In this document: positions 42,283 to 50,834 of the stretch, in pieces
Position numbering within the stretch: the first letter of the stretch is position 1
Layout of the letters: every line of letters starts with the position of its first letter
Source of the DNA: Hyalangium versicolor
GTDB taxonomy: Bacteria > Myxococcota > Myxococcia > Myxococcales > Myxococcaceae
Assembly (NCBI RefSeq): GCF_020103695.1
Contig: NZ_JAHXBF010000016.1
Span: 125,790 to 189,789 of the forward strand
DNA length: 64,000 nt
Direction: 5' to 3'
Position numbers and translations under genes: made by a program
The notes under the pieces: model-generated
The model's input: the letters and a program-made list of their open reading frames with translations, nothing else
Database searches by the model: none
Told to the model about the DNA's origin: nothing

Positions 42283-43722
42283 ATGGCCTCTGCCCCCCGA
42301 GTACGTTTCGCACCCTCTCCTACCGGCTACCTCCACATCGGAGGCGCCCGGACCGCCCTCTTCAACTACCTCTATGCGCGCCGCTTCGGCGGCACCTTCA
42401 TTCTGCGCATCGAGGACACGGACCAGGAGCGCTCCACGGAGGCCTCGCTGCAGGCCATCCTCGACGGCCTGAAGTGGCTGGACATCGGCTGGGACGAGGG
42501 CCCTGAAAAAGGTGGCCCCTACCCGCCCTACTTCCAGACGCAGCGCCTGGACACATACCGCCAGCATGCCGAGCAGCTCATCGCCGCCGGCAAGGCCTAC
42601 CGCTGCTACTGCACTCCAGAAGAGATCAAGGAGCGCCGCGCTCGCGCCGAGAAGGAGGCGGGAGTCACGGGCGTCTACAAGTACGAGGGCACCTGCCGCG
42701 ACCGGAAGGACGTCCCCGCCGGCCAGCACTCCGTCGTGCGCTTCAAGATGCCCTCCCAGGAGGGCTCGGTCTCCTTCGACGACTTCGTGCTGGGGAAGAT
42801 CACCAAGGAGTACTCGGACCTGGATGACTGGGTCATGCTCCGCGCGGACGGCATTCCCCTCTACAACTTCGGCTGCGTCATCGACGACCACCTGATGGAC
42901 ATCAGCCTGGTGGCGCGCGGCCAGGAGCACGTCAACTCCACCTTCCCGCAGCTGATGCTCTACCAGGCGTTCGGCTGGGAACCGCCCCGCTTCGCCCACC
43001 TGCCGCTCATCCTCGGCCCGGACCGCGAGAAGCTGTCCAAGCGCAAACACAAGGAGGCGGACGTCATGCTGCACAAGGCCAACGGGATCCTCCCGGAGGC
43101 CCTGCTCAACTTCGTCATCCGCCTGGGCTGGAGCCACGGCAACGACGAAGTCATCTCCCGCCAGCAGATGATCGAGTGGTTCGACTTCAAGGACGTGGGC
43201 AGCACCTCCGGCGTGTGGAACCCCGAGAAGCTGCTGTGGCTCAACCAGCACTACCTCAAGACGCTGCCGGCCTCGGACATCGCCGCGCGGCTGGCGCCCT
43301 TCCTCGCCGAGCAGGGCTCTCCGCTCCCCGCCCAGGATCCGCGCCTGGAGCACATCGTCGTCGCCTTCCGCGAGCGCGCCAAGACGCTGGTGGAGATGGC
43401 CGCCATGGCCGTTCCCTACCTCAAGCAGGGCGTGGCGATTGACGAGAAGGCCGCCGCCAAGCACCTCACCGCGGACTCCCTCAAGCTCGTCCGGCAGGTG
43501 CGCGACGACGCGGCCGCCCTGCCCGAGTGGACCGTGCCCGCCCTGGACACCGTCATCAAGACGGTGAGCGAGCGGGCAGGCGTGGGCATGGGCAAGGTGG
43601 CCCAGCCCGTCCGGGTCGCCATCACCGGGAACACGACGAGCCCGGGCATCGGCGAGACGCTCCTGCTGGTGGGCAAGGACGAGGCACTGCGCCGTCTGGA
43701 TGCGGCTCTTGCTCGTGGCTGA
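42283..43722 (+). CDS. gltX: Glutamyl-tRNA synthetase
   Basis: GltX charges tRNA-Glu with glutamate. The 479-residue class I enzyme has the HIGH-type motif in 'APSPTGYLHIGGARTALFN', followed by 'RIEDTDQERS'. The 'PRFAHLPLILGPDREKLSKRK' region carries the KMSKS-type motif 'KLSKR'. The C-terminal anticodon-binding helical domain has 'YLKTLP' and 'ERAKTLVEMA'. Length is normal. The ATG at 42283 starts the conserved N-terminus; an upstream TTG at 42262 is possible. Many bacteria of this group also misacylate tRNA-Gln with this enzyme, but discrimination cannot be read here. tRNA-Gln and tRNA-Glu genes lie 570-700 bases downstream. Confidence 0.95.
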   Translation: MASAPRVRFAPSPTGYLHIGGARTALFNYLYARRFGGTFILRIEDTDQERSTEASLQAILDGLKWLDIGWDEGPEKGGPYPPYFQTQRLDTYRQHAEQLIAAGKAYRCYCTPEEIKERRARAEKEAGVTGVYKYEGTCRDRKDVPAGQHSVVRFKMPSQEGSVSFDDFVLGKITKEYSDLDDWVMLRADGIPLYNFGCVIDDHLMDISLVARGQEHVNSTFPQLMLYQAFGWEPPRFAHLPLILGPDREKLSKRKHKEADVMLHKANGILPEALLNFVIRLGWSHGNDEVISRQQMIEWFDFKDVGSTSGVWNPEKLLWLNQHYLKTLPASDIAARLAPFLAEQGSPLPAQDPRLEHIVVAFRERAKTLVEMAAMAVPYLKQGVAIDEKAAAKHLTADSLKLVRQVRDDAAALPEWTVPALDTVIKTVSERAGVGMGKVAQPVRVAITGNTTSPGIGETLLLVGKDEALRRLDAALARG

Positions 43723-43801
43723 CACCCCGGCGATGACACCTCGGCGGGGCCCACGCGAAGTCGGTGGACGGCTCCCAGCGCGGGCCCTATCTTGTCGCCC
43801 C

Positions 43802-44224
43802 ATGACGCGAGCGCTTGACAGCCAGAGAGGCCATTTCTATAAGGCGCGCCCGCTCTGGGCGGCGGTGGCGGTCCTGTTGGGGACGGCGGCGGGGGCAGAG
43901 CAGGCCAGCGGAGCACAGCTGCCTGATGGTGCACAGAAGGTGGGCGAGAACCGGTATCGGGCGCCGCGCGACTTAGAGGAGACGCTGAAGTACTACCGGA
44001 CGGTGTATCCGTCGCAGGCGTATCCTCGGAAGCCGATCGTCAACCAGCCGGGCGTGAAGGCCGTGCACATCGTCAACCCCTCGGGGAAGAACTTCGAGGG
44101 GCTGAACATTTATGAAGCGAACGAAGAGGTTCGCATCTACATCGTCCCGGTACCGCCGCCTCCCGCGGCCAAGCCTGTCAACAAGAAGGCACCGGAGCCC
44201 AAGCCGGGGAAGAAAACTCGGTAG
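43802..44224 (+). CDS. Small exported protein of unknown function
   Basis: The 140-residue protein has a signal peptide-like N-terminus (basic 'RGHFYKARP', hydrophobic 'LWAAVAVLLGTAAGA'). A short folded segment with 'DLEETLKYYRTVYPSQAYPRKPIVNQPGVKAVHIVNPSGKNFEGLNIYEANEEVRIYIVPV' (split) follows, then a Pro/Lys-rich tail. No known family is recognised. It lies between gltX and the tRNA genes on the same strand, 79 bases after gltX. The ATG at 43802 is taken because the upstream frame is antisense to the gltX end. Confidence 0.72.
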   Translation: MTRALDSQRGHFYKARPLWAAVAVLLGTAAGAEQASGAQLPDGAQKVGENRYRAPRDLEETLKYYRTVYPSQAYPRKPIVNQPGVKAVHIVNPSGKNFEGLNIYEANEEVRIYIVPVPPPPAAKPVNKKAPEPKPGKKTR

Positions 44225-44291
44225 TTCACGAGCCCCGCGAAGTTGTGGTAGTAGAAGTCACGCAGTCGGCAGCACGCAGCACCGCAGTCCT

Positions 44292-44362
44292 TGGGGAATC
44301 GTCTAACGGCAGGACAGCAGACTCTGACTCTGCTTATCTAGGTTCGAATCCTAGTTCCCCAG
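44292..44362 (+). tRNA. tRNA-Gln (anticodon CTG)
   Basis: A cloverleaf folds: acceptor TGGGGAA pairs with TTCCCCA, with discriminator G. The D-arm is 'GTCTAACGGCAGGAC'. The anticodon stem GCAGA/TCTGC encloses loop CTCTGAC, giving anticodon CTG. The T-arm is CTAGGTTCGAATCCTAG. CCA is not encoded. The CTG anticodon reads CAG glutamine codons. Confidence 0.95.
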
Positions 44363-44420
44363 CTGAAAAACTTCGGTTGACGTGAGACACCCGAAGCGAT
44401 ACTTGAAGCGCGGTTGCAAC

Positions 44421-44492
44421 GGCCCTGTCGTCTAGCGGTTAGGACGGTGCCCTCTCACGGCACAAACTCGGGTTCGAATCCCGGCAGGGTCA
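44421..44492 (+). tRNA. tRNA-Glu (anticodon CTC)
   Basis: Acceptor GGCCCTG pairs with CAGGGTC (one G-T), with discriminator A. The D-arm is 'TCTAGCGGTTAGGA'. The anticodon stem GTGCC/GGCAC encloses loop CTCTCAC, giving anticodon CTC. The T-arm is CGGGTTCGAATCCCG. CCA is not encoded. It lies 58 bases after tRNA-Gln and is followed by a terminator at 44500. Confidence 0.95.
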
Positions 44493-44499
44493 CTGAGGC

Positions 44500-44534
44500 G
44501 CCCGCTCTCGAAAGAGAGCGGGCGTTTCGCTTTT
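44500..44534 (+). terminator. Rho-independent terminator after tRNA-Glu
   Basis: GCCCGCTCTC (44500-44509) pairs perfectly with GAGAGCGGGC (44514-44523) around a GAAA tetraloop. GTTTCGCTTTT follows. It closes the tRNA transcript. Confidence 0.85.
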
Positions 44535-44575
44535 GCGGGCTCGGAGTCGGCTCCAAGCCCACGGCCCTCCCCGCC

Positions 44576-45544
44576 TCAGCGGCGGGTGATGCTCCGGTGG
44601 AAGAGCAGCAGCGCGTTGGCCAGCCGCGTCTGCGCCCGCTGGATGCTCCGGCTCGCCAGCAGCATCCGCACCCGCTCCGGCAGCGCCTGGGTTCCCGAAG
44701 TCGATCCGAAGCCGACGAGATCCAGCCTCAGGCCGATGGCCTCCAGCAGATCCGCGAGATCCGCCTGCGGGTTGGCCAGCAGCAGCACGTCCGGCGAGCG
44801 GGCCTGGAGGATCTCCGCCAGCATCCGCCAGCGGGGCTCGCCCGTCTCGAGGATGACGACGTCGCAGTGCTCCAGCTCCGGTGAGGTGGCCGGGAGCTCC
44901 ACGGCCTGGAAGCCCTCGGCCGTCATCACCTGCACGGCCTCGGGGCTGCCGACCACGGCGACGCGTCCCGCCATCGCCCCGCTCTTCACCGTCTGCTCGT
45001 AGTTGCGCAGCTCGTCTTCCAGCGCCTGGTGAGCCGGCTCCGGTGCATCCTGTCCGCTCTCCAGCAGCGCGGCGGCCTGGCGGGCCACATCCCGAGCCTG
45101 CTCGCGGCCCTTGATGCGTCCGGAGCGCCGCTCCAGCGCGGCCCTCACCTTGGCTCGGAGCACGCGCAGATCATCGAACGGCTTGAGGATGTAGTCGCTG
45201 GCCCCCGCCGCGAAGGCGGCGATCACGGACTCCGAGCTGGCGTAGCCGGTGATCATCATCGCCTCGAGCGCGGGTTGCAGGCGCCGCGCCTCGGCGATGA
45301 GCTCGATGCCGCTCATCTGCGGCAGGTTCTTGTCCGTGATGAGCACGTCGATGCGCTGGTTCTGCAACAACGGCAGAGCCTCCTCGGCGCTGGTGGCCTG
45401 GGTGACGACGAGATCCGGCTCTCGCGCCAACAAACGGCCACACACGTCGAGGACAACGGGCTCGTCATCCACAACCAATAGGGTCGAGGCGAGCGTCCCC
45501 CCCGTTCCTTCCTCACCCTCCTCGGTCTCGAACGGCAGATCCAT
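44576..45544 (-). CDS. Response regulator with unrecognised C-terminal domain
   Basis: The 322-residue protein has an N-terminal receiver (~20-140) with acidic pocket 'LVVDDEP', acceptor Asp71 in 'VLITDKNLPQMSG', 'ITGYASSES' and Lys in 'YILKPFDD'. A helical linker (~140-190) follows. The next domain (~195-290, 'AGRVAVVGSPEAVQVM', 'LEHCDVVILE', 'DVLLLANP') looks like a second, degenerate Rossmann or receiver fold without acceptor Asp. No DNA-binding or enzymatic output is seen. The ATG at 45544 is chosen; an in-frame GTG at 45562 would add six residues. It is divergent from the membrane protein at 45614 with an inverted repeat between them. Confidence 0.82.
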   Translation of the reverse strand: MDLPFETEEGEEGTGGTLASTLLVVDDEPVVLDVCGRLLAREPDLVVTQATSAEEALPLLQNQRIDVLITDKNLPQMSGIELIAEARRLQPALEAMMITGYASSESVIAAFAAGASDYILKPFDDLRVLRAKVRAALERRSGRIKGREQARDVARQAAALLESGQDAPEPAHQALEDELRNYEQTVKSGAMAGRVAVVGSPEAVQVMTAEGFQAVELPATSPELEHCDVVILETGEPRWRMLAEILQARSPDVLLLANPQADLADLLEAIGLRLDLVGFGSTSGTQALPERVRMLLASRSIQRAQTRLANALLLFHRSITRR

Positions 45545-45564
45545 TTGGGGGGAGGATCTCACAG

Positions 45565-45582
45565 CTCGAAGGTAACTTCGAG
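45565..45582. promoter_or_regulatory. Perfect 7-bp inverted repeat between divergent genes
   Basis: CTCGAAG (45565-45571) and CTTCGAG (45576-45582) are separated by GTAA. The site is 21 bases from the response regulator ATG and 32 bases before the GTG of the membrane protein. It could be an operator controlling both genes. Confidence 0.4.
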
Positions 45583-45613
45583 GGACGATAAGAGCCGGCC
45601 TATGCTGTAGGCT

Positions 45614-46201
45614 GTGAGCTTCGCCGACGCCCTGGTGGAGAACCGCATCCCCCCGCGGGTTGGAGACGTGCGCCTGAGGTACGACGAGGGCCGCATGGTC
45701 GGGGAGTCCCTACCCCCCGCCCTGGGCCAGCGCCTGATCCCGGAGCTGTGCCTGCTGCTGGCGGCGGCCTGTGGCGTGGGCAGCCTCGCCCTGCTGATCC
45801 TCACTCCCAGTCACTATGGGACCCCAGCGGTCCTGGCGCTGGCGGCGGCCGCCCTGGTCGGGTACGCGCTGCGGCAGGAGGCCCACCTGGGACGCAGGCG
45901 CTTCGTCCTGCACTTCGCCACGGAGACGCTCCGGCTGGAGCGCCTGAGCTGGGCCCCCTCGGCCACCCGGACGGAGACCATCTCCTTCAACGACGTGACG
46001 GCTGTACAGGTGATCCAACGCCCTTCCGGGCACTACGCCATCATCGTCACCTGGCAGGCGGGCCCCCCGGAGCACCGGGAGGAGCGCCGCGCCGCGGTGG
46101 TGGAGCAGGTCCGCCCCCACGAGGCGGAGACGCTCCACCGCGTGTGGCGCATGCTCCACAACGCCTTCGGGCTCAAGGCATCGGCGCCCGAATCAGGCTG
46201 A
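45614..46201 (+). CDS. Membrane protein of unknown function
   Basis: The 195-residue protein has two adjacent transmembrane helices (~42-65 and 70-86, 'LCLLLAAACGVGSLALLIL', 'PAVLALAAAALVGYAL'). Both soluble parts lie on the same side: ~40 residues before and ~105 after. The C-terminal region ('ISFNDVTAVQVIQRPSGHYAIIVTWQ') suggests a PH-like beta domain of the YdbT/bPH type, but this is only a resemblance. The GTG at 45614 is the start. Its last 29 bases overlap the end of the convergent receiver-kinase gene. Confidence 0.7.
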   Translation: MSFADALVENRIPPRVGDVRLRYDEGRMVGESLPPALGQRLIPELCLLLAAACGVGSLALLILTPSHYGTPAVLALAAAALVGYALRQEAHLGRRRFVLHFATETLRLERLSWAPSATRTETISFNDVTAVQVIQRPSGHYAIIVTWQAGPPEHREERRAAVVEQVRPHEAETLHRVWRMLHNAFGLKASAPESG

Positions 46202-47330
46202 TCTCGATGTCCGTGCCCTCGCCGGGGACGGAGGTCAGCTTGAGCTTGCCGCCGTACTGCGTCACCAGCTCCTTGCAGATGGACAGCCCCAGCCCCGTGC
46301 CGATGCCCACCGGCTTGGTGGTGAAGAGCGGCTGGAACACCTTCTCCTGCAGCTCCACGGGAATGCCGCAGCCGTTGTCCGAGACGGTGAGCACCACGTT
46401 GTGGTCCTTCGTCGTCCAGCGCACGTCGATCTTCCCCTGCCGGCCGATGCCCTCCATGGCCTGCGCCGCGTTCACGACGAGGTTGAGCACCACCTGGCAG
46501 AGCTTCACCGGGCCGAACAGCACCCGCACCGGATCGCCGTTGCTGGTGAGCCGCGCCCTGTCACGCACCTCGGCGCGAGCCAGCTTCACCGCGAAGGACA
46601 CCACTTCGGAGACTTCCGCCGCCTGCTCCGTCTCGTCGCCGCGCGCCTGCGCCTTCAGCCCGTGCGCCACCTGCCGCAGGTGCTCGGTGCCCGTGCCCAG
46701 GTCTCCAATGAGCGCGGGCAGATCCTTCACCGTCTCGCTGACGTTCCGATCCGGATCCGTCGCCAGGTGCTTGTTCACGTAGGCGATGACGCCCTCGATG
46801 TCCCGGCGCAGCGCGGCCACGTTCTGCGAGAGGTAACCCACCGGGCCCATCAGCTCGTGGGCGATGCCCGCCGTCACCTGGCCCAGGGTGGCCAGACGCT
46901 CGGCCTTCATCATCCGGCTCTCCACCTCGCGGATCTTCAGCTCGAGGCGCGCGATCTTCAGCGCATCCTCGAGCGCGGCGAGCATCTCCGCGCGATCCCA
47001 CGGCTTGACGAAGTAGCGCGTCACCTGGCCGCGGTTGACGGCGTCCACCACCGCCTGGAGATCCGCGTAGGCGGTGACGAGCATGCGCTTGGCATCCGGC
47101 GCCAGCGTGCGAGCGCGCTCCAGCAGCTCCACGCCGCTCATGCCGGGCATGCGCTGGTCGGAGATGACGACGCCGATCTCCCCGCGCCGCTGCTCCAGCA
47201 GCGTCAGCGCTTCATTGGGCGAGGAGCAACGGAAGATTCGGAAGCGCTGCCCGAAGTTGGCGTCGAACACCCGGAGGTTGAGGGCGTCGTCGTCACAGTA
47301 GAGCACTGCAGGAAGATCGTACGGGCTCAT
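46173..47330 (-). CDS. Receiver-histidine kinase (response regulator fused to sensor kinase)
   Basis: The 385-residue soluble protein has an N-terminal receiver (~8-125) with acidic 'LYCDDD', acceptor Asp58 in 'VVISDQRMPGMSG' and Lys in 'RYFVKPWD'. A histidine kinase follows, with His158 in 'TAGIAHELMGPVGYL'. The ATPase boxes are intact: N-box 'VVLNLVVNAAQAM', G1 'DNGCGIP', F-box 'FQPLFTTK', G2 'GTGLGLSI'. This layout with the receiver first allows another kinase to switch the output kinase. The ATG at 47330 fits the receiver N-terminus; no strong ribosome-binding site. It is two genes from another receiver protein, with the membrane protein between, which may be a shared pathway. Confidence 0.9.
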   Translation of the reverse strand: MSPYDLPAVLYCDDDALNLRVFDANFGQRFRIFRCSSPNEALTLLEQRRGEIGVVISDQRMPGMSGVELLERARTLAPDAKRMLVTAYADLQAVVDAVNRGQVTRYFVKPWDRAEMLAALEDALKIARLELKIREVESRMMKAERLATLGQVTAGIAHELMGPVGYLSQNVAALRRDIEGVIAYVNKHLATDPDRNVSETVKDLPALIGDLGTGTEHLRQVAHGLKAQARGDETEQAAEVSEVVSFAVKLARAEVRDRARLTSNGDPVRVLFGPVKLCQVVLNLVVNAAQAMEGIGRQGKIDVRWTTKDHNVVLTVSDNGCGIPVELQEKVFQPLFTTKPVGIGTGLGLSICKELVTQYGGKLKLTSVPGEGTDIEISLIRAPMP

Positions 47331-47477
47331 GGCAAGGGTTCCGGACCGAGGAGGGAGGCGGCCTGGAATACCGACAGGATAACGCCACACGGCGCCATCG
47401 CATCTTCATCCCAAGGGAAGCTGCTCAGCGAGCGGGCCTGGACGTGACGCGCCGCGTCTCAAGACCGGCATACCCCG

Positions 47478-47759
47478 CTATCGATCGCGGGACCGCTCTT
47501 GCGCCTCGGCCTCGAGGGCGAACTCCACGGCGTCGATCGAACGGAACTCTCCGCGAGGCAGTGCACCCAGCAGCGAGAGGAGCTCCGCAGGGGCAGCGTT
47601 CTCCCGGGCCACACAGCTCAACTGCTCCGTGGAGAGCGGGTACACCGCGCCTTGGAGCGCCTGTCGCACCAGGGATGCGAGCGAGGGAAGCGGCTTCGCA
47701 CGCGCCTCCGACCCACCTTCACCAGCGATGGACCGGGCCCGTGTCATGTCGTCGTTCAT
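47478..47759 (-). CDS. DUF2795-domain small protein
   Basis: The last ~60 residues match the DUF2795 pattern: 'LVRQALQGAVYPLSTEQLSCVARENAAPAELLSLLGALP' (split) then 'GEFRSIDAVEFAL'. Such proteins are small, helical and of unknown function, common in actinobacteria and myxobacteria. The ATG at 47759 gives 93 residues; ATGs at 47747 or 47807 are also possible. No clear ribosome-binding site resolves it. Confidence 0.7.
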   Translation of the reverse strand: MNDDMTRARSIAGEGGSEARAKPLPSLASLVRQALQGAVYPLSTEQLSCVARENAAPAELLSLLGALPRGEFRSIDAVEFALEAEAQERSRDR

Positions 47760-47910
47760 TTGGAGGGAAGTTAAGCAGGCGACGGGCTTCTTGCGGGCTT
47801 TTTTCATCGCCTGCCAAGCAAGCAAGTGAACAGGCTCCGCGCTGGCTGACTCATGGCTACCTCCACCTCCACACCTCACCGTATCTCCACGGACACGAGA
47901 GGAGGCGGAT

Positions 47911-48117
47911 ATGGCGAAGAAGGAGAAGGGCTACGTGGAGCACATCCGGCACGCGGAGGCGACCCGGCCGAAGCCGTGGCCTGGCATTCCAGGCCGATCG
48001 AAGGATCACGAGGAGGATCTGCCCACCGGTACCCCGCGCGAGGCGCAGGCTGGCGTCACCGAGGCCCAGCGCAAGCTCGAGGACGAGATGGACGAGAAGA
48101 AGGAGCCCCGGAGCTGA
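47911..48117 (+). CDS. Small hydrophilic protein of unknown function
   Basis: The 68-residue ORF has GGAGG at 47901-47905, five bases before the ATG. It is rich in Lys, Glu and Asp ('MAKKEKGYVEHIRHAE', 'TEAQRKLEDEMDEKKEP') with a central Pro/Gly loop, and appears largely disordered with a C-terminal helix. No family is recognised. The good ribosome-binding site and codon use support it. It lies alone between the DUF2795 gene and the pdh operon. Confidence 0.65.
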   Translation: MAKKEKGYVEHIRHAEATRPKPWPGIPGRSKDHEEDLPTGTPREAQAGVTEAQRKLEDEMDEKKEPRS

Positions 48118-48198
48118 GCACTTCCGAGGTCCCCTGAACCACCCGCGGGCCGCCGCCTCGCTCCGTGCACTGGAGCGAGGCGCGGCTCTTCGTGGAGG

Positions 48199-49788
48199 CT
48201 AGAACAGCAACCGCATCGGGTGCTCGAGCAGCGCCTTCAGCTCGCGCAGGTACTCCGCGCCGGTGGCGCCGTCGATGACGCGGTGGTCACCCGACAGCGT
48301 CACCGTGAGGATCTTGCGCACGACGATCTGCCCGTCGCGCACCACCGCCTTGTCCGCCACCGCGCCCACCGCGAGGATGGCCGACTGCGGCGGGTTGATC
48401 ACGGCGACGAACTGGTCGATGCCGTACATGCCCAGGTTGGACACGGTGATCGAACCGCCCGTGTACTCGTCCGGCTTGAGCGCGCGCTTGCGGGCACGCT
48501 CGGCCAGCTCGCGGGACTCGGCCGAGATCGCCGACAGGCCCTTCTGATCCGCGTCCCGGATGATGGGCGTGATGAGCCCCTCCTCCAGCGCCACGGCGAT
48601 CCCCACGTCCGCCGTCCCGAACTGGAGGACGTGATCGCCCTGCAGCGAGACGTTGATCTTCGGGTAGCGCTTCAGCGCGATGGCCGCCGCCTTCACGATG
48701 ATGTCGTTGACGGAGACCTTGGACTCGAGCGCCTTGGCCTCCTCGCGGATCTTCATCGCCGCGTCCATCTCCACGTCCACCGTCAGGTAGAAGTGGGGCA
48801 CGCCCGGCTTCACCTCGTTCATGCGCTGGGCAATGACCTTGCGCATGGACGAGATCGGCACCGACTGGGGCTCGGGACGGACGCCCGCGCGCGCTGCCGC
48901 GGCAGGAGCCTTCGCGGGCTTCTGGGCCGCCGGAGCGCCCTGGGCCAGCGCCGCCTCGACGTCGCGCTTGACGACGCGGCCCAGCGGACCGGAGCCGTGC
49001 AGCGCCGCGAGATCCAGGCCACGGTCCTTCGCCATCCTCCTGGCGAGCGGGCTGGCCCGGAGACGGCCTCCAGCGGGAGCAGGGGCCTTGGGAGCCTGAG
49101 CCTGCGGAGCCGCCGGAGCGGGGGCAGCGGCCTTGGGAGCCGAAGCCTGCGGGGCGGACGGAGCAGGCGCGGCCGGAGCCTTGCCGCCCTTGCCAGTGAT
49201 GTACGCGATGGGAGCGCCCACCTGCGCCATCTGGCCTTCACCCACGACGATCTTCGACAGCACGCCGTCGTCGTAGGCCTCGATCTCGAGGTTGGACTTG
49301 TCGGTCTCGATCTCGGCGATGATCTCGCCGGACGCGACCTTGTCGCCCACCTTCTTCGCCCACTTGACGATCTTGCCTTCCTTCATCGTCGGGGAGAGCG
49401 AAGGCATCGGGATCGGAATCCCCTCGCCTCCACCCGCCGGAGCAGCGGCGGGAGCAGGAGCAGGCGCCGCGGCGGGTGCGGGAGCGGGCGTCGCGGCCTT
49501 GGGAGCGGACGGAGCCGGTGCGGGGGCCTTGCCGGCCTCGACCTTCTCGCCCTTGGCGCCGACGTAGGCGATGGGAGCGCCCACCAGGGCCATCTCTCCC
49601 TCGCCCACGACGATCTGCAGGAGCACGCCGTCGTCGTAGGCCTCGATCTCGAGGTTGGACTTGTCGGTCTCGACCTCGGCGATTGCCTCACCGGACGAGA
49701 CCTTGTCCCCTACCTTCTTGAGCCACTTGACGATCTTCCCCTCCTTCATCGTCGGGGAGAGCGAGGGCATCGGGATGGGGTTGGACAT
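48199..49788 (-). CDS. pdhC: Dihydrolipoyllysine acetyltransferase, E2 of pyruvate dehydrogenase
   Basis: E2 transfers the acetyl group to CoA and forms the complex core. The 529-residue protein has two lipoyl domains with lipoylated Lys43 and Lys164, both in 'ETDKSNLEIEA' context. Ala/Pro linkers follow, then a peripheral-subunit-binding domain (~243-280, 'RASPLARRMAKDRGLDLAALHGSGPLGRV') and the catalytic domain. Its active site is 'DHRVIDGATGAEYL' (HxxxDG). The lipoyl domains are almost the same sequence, a recent duplication. It is the last gene of pdhA-pdhB-pdhC, five bases after pdhB. No E3 gene is present here. Confidence 0.95.
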   Translation of the reverse strand: MSNPIPMPSLSPTMKEGKIVKWLKKVGDKVSSGEAIAEVETDKSNLEIEAYDDGVLLQIVVGEGEMALVGAPIAYVGAKGEKVEAGKAPAPAPSAPKAATPAPAPAAAPAPAPAAAPAGGGEGIPIPMPSLSPTMKEGKIVKWAKKVGDKVASGEIIAEIETDKSNLEIEAYDDGVLSKIVVGEGQMAQVGAPIAYITGKGGKAPAAPAPSAPQASAPKAAAPAPAAPQAQAPKAPAPAGGRLRASPLARRMAKDRGLDLAALHGSGPLGRVVKRDVEAALAQGAPAAQKPAKAPAAAARAGVRPEPQSVPISSMRKVIAQRMNEVKPGVPHFYLTVDVEMDAAMKIREEAKALESKVSVNDIIVKAAAIALKRYPKINVSLQGDHVLQFGTADVGIAVALEEGLITPIIRDADQKGLSAISAESRELAERARKRALKPDEYTGGSITVSNLGMYGIDQFVAVINPPQSAILAVGAVADKAVVRDGQIVVRKILTVTLSGDHRVIDGATGAEYLRELKALLEHPMRLLF

Positions 49789-49793
49789 ACCTC

Positions 49794-50780
49794 TCAGGCT
49801 CCCTCTCGGTAGAGGACCTTCTTCACGGCGGCGATGATCTTCGGCGCGTCCGGCTGGGTCGCGTTCTCGAGGTTCGCCGCATAGGACATGTTCACATCGA
49901 GCCCCGTCACGCGCACGATCGGCGCGTCCAGGTCGTCGAACGCCTTGGACTGGATGATGTCCACCACGGAGGCGCCGACACCGGCCAGGGCCCAGCCCTC
50001 CTCCACGATGACGACGCGGTTCGTCTTGCGCACCGTGGCCAGGATGGCCTCCTCATCGAGCGGCCGCAGCGTGCGCAGGTCGAGGATCTCCGCGGAGATG
50101 CCCTCCTGTTCGAGCTGCTTCGCGGCCTCCTCGGCGAAGTAGTACATGCGGCTCCAGGTGATGATGGAGACGTCCTTGCCCTCGCGCTTCACGTCCGCCT
50201 TGCCGATGGGGACGACGTGCTCACCCTCGGGCACCTCACCCTTGATGGCATAGAGGCGCTCGCCCTCGAACATGATGACGGGGTTGTCGTCGCGGATGGC
50301 GGACTTGAGCAGGCCCTTGGCGTCCGCGGGGGTAGCGGGGGCAATCACCTTGAGGCCCGGGAAGTGGGCGTAGTTGGCCTCGAGCGCCTGGCTGTGCTGG
50401 CTGGAGAGCCGGCCGCCAGCGCCGCCCGGGCCGCGGAACACGATGGGGCAGCGCAGCTGGCCGCCGGACATGTGCCGCAGCTTGGCCGCGTTGTTGACGA
50501 TCTGGTCCATCGCGAGGATGGCGAAGTTCCAGGTCATCATCTCCACGATGGGCCGCAGGCCCACCATCGCCGCGCCCACGCCGAGGCCGGCGAAGCCCAG
50601 CTCGGAGATGGGCGCGTCGATGATGCGAGCGCTGCCGAACTTGTCCAGAAGCCCTTGCGACACCTTGAATGCGCCGTTGTAGCGGCCGACTTCCTCACCA
50701 ATCAGGAAGACGTTGGCGTCGCGCTGCATCTCCTCGGCGAGTGCCTGGTTCAGCGCCTCGCGGTACATCAACTCGGCCAT
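49794..50780 (-). CDS. pdhB: Pyruvate dehydrogenase E1 beta subunit
   Basis: The 328-residue beta subunit of the alpha2beta2 E1 shows 'YREALNQALAEEMQRDANVFLIGEEVGRYNGAFKVSQGL', split over the first 50 residues. It also has 'RIIDAPISELGFAGLGVGAAMVGLRPIVE', 'GPGGAGGRLSSQHSQALE' and the C-terminal 'VVIVEEGW' and 'VRVTGLDVNMSYA'. These are the ThDP-contact and subunit-interface motifs of PdhB. Start ATG at 50780. It sits 54 bases after pdhA and 5 bases before pdhC. Confidence 0.95.
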   Translation of the reverse strand: MAELMYREALNQALAEEMQRDANVFLIGEEVGRYNGAFKVSQGLLDKFGSARIIDAPISELGFAGLGVGAAMVGLRPIVEMMTWNFAILAMDQIVNNAAKLRHMSGGQLRCPIVFRGPGGAGGRLSSQHSQALEANYAHFPGLKVIAPATPADAKGLLKSAIRDDNPVIMFEGERLYAIKGEVPEGEHVVPIGKADVKREGKDVSIITWSRMYYFAEEAAKQLEQEGISAEILDLRTLRPLDEEAILATVRKTNRVVIVEEGWALAGVGASVVDIIQSKAFDDLDAPIVRVTGLDVNMSYAANLENATQPDAPKIIAAVKKVLYREGA

Positions 50781-50834
50781 GTTGTTGGCTCCGACTCTGG
50801 GCTCGTATTCAGTAAAGGGTTGGGAGACGGCGTG

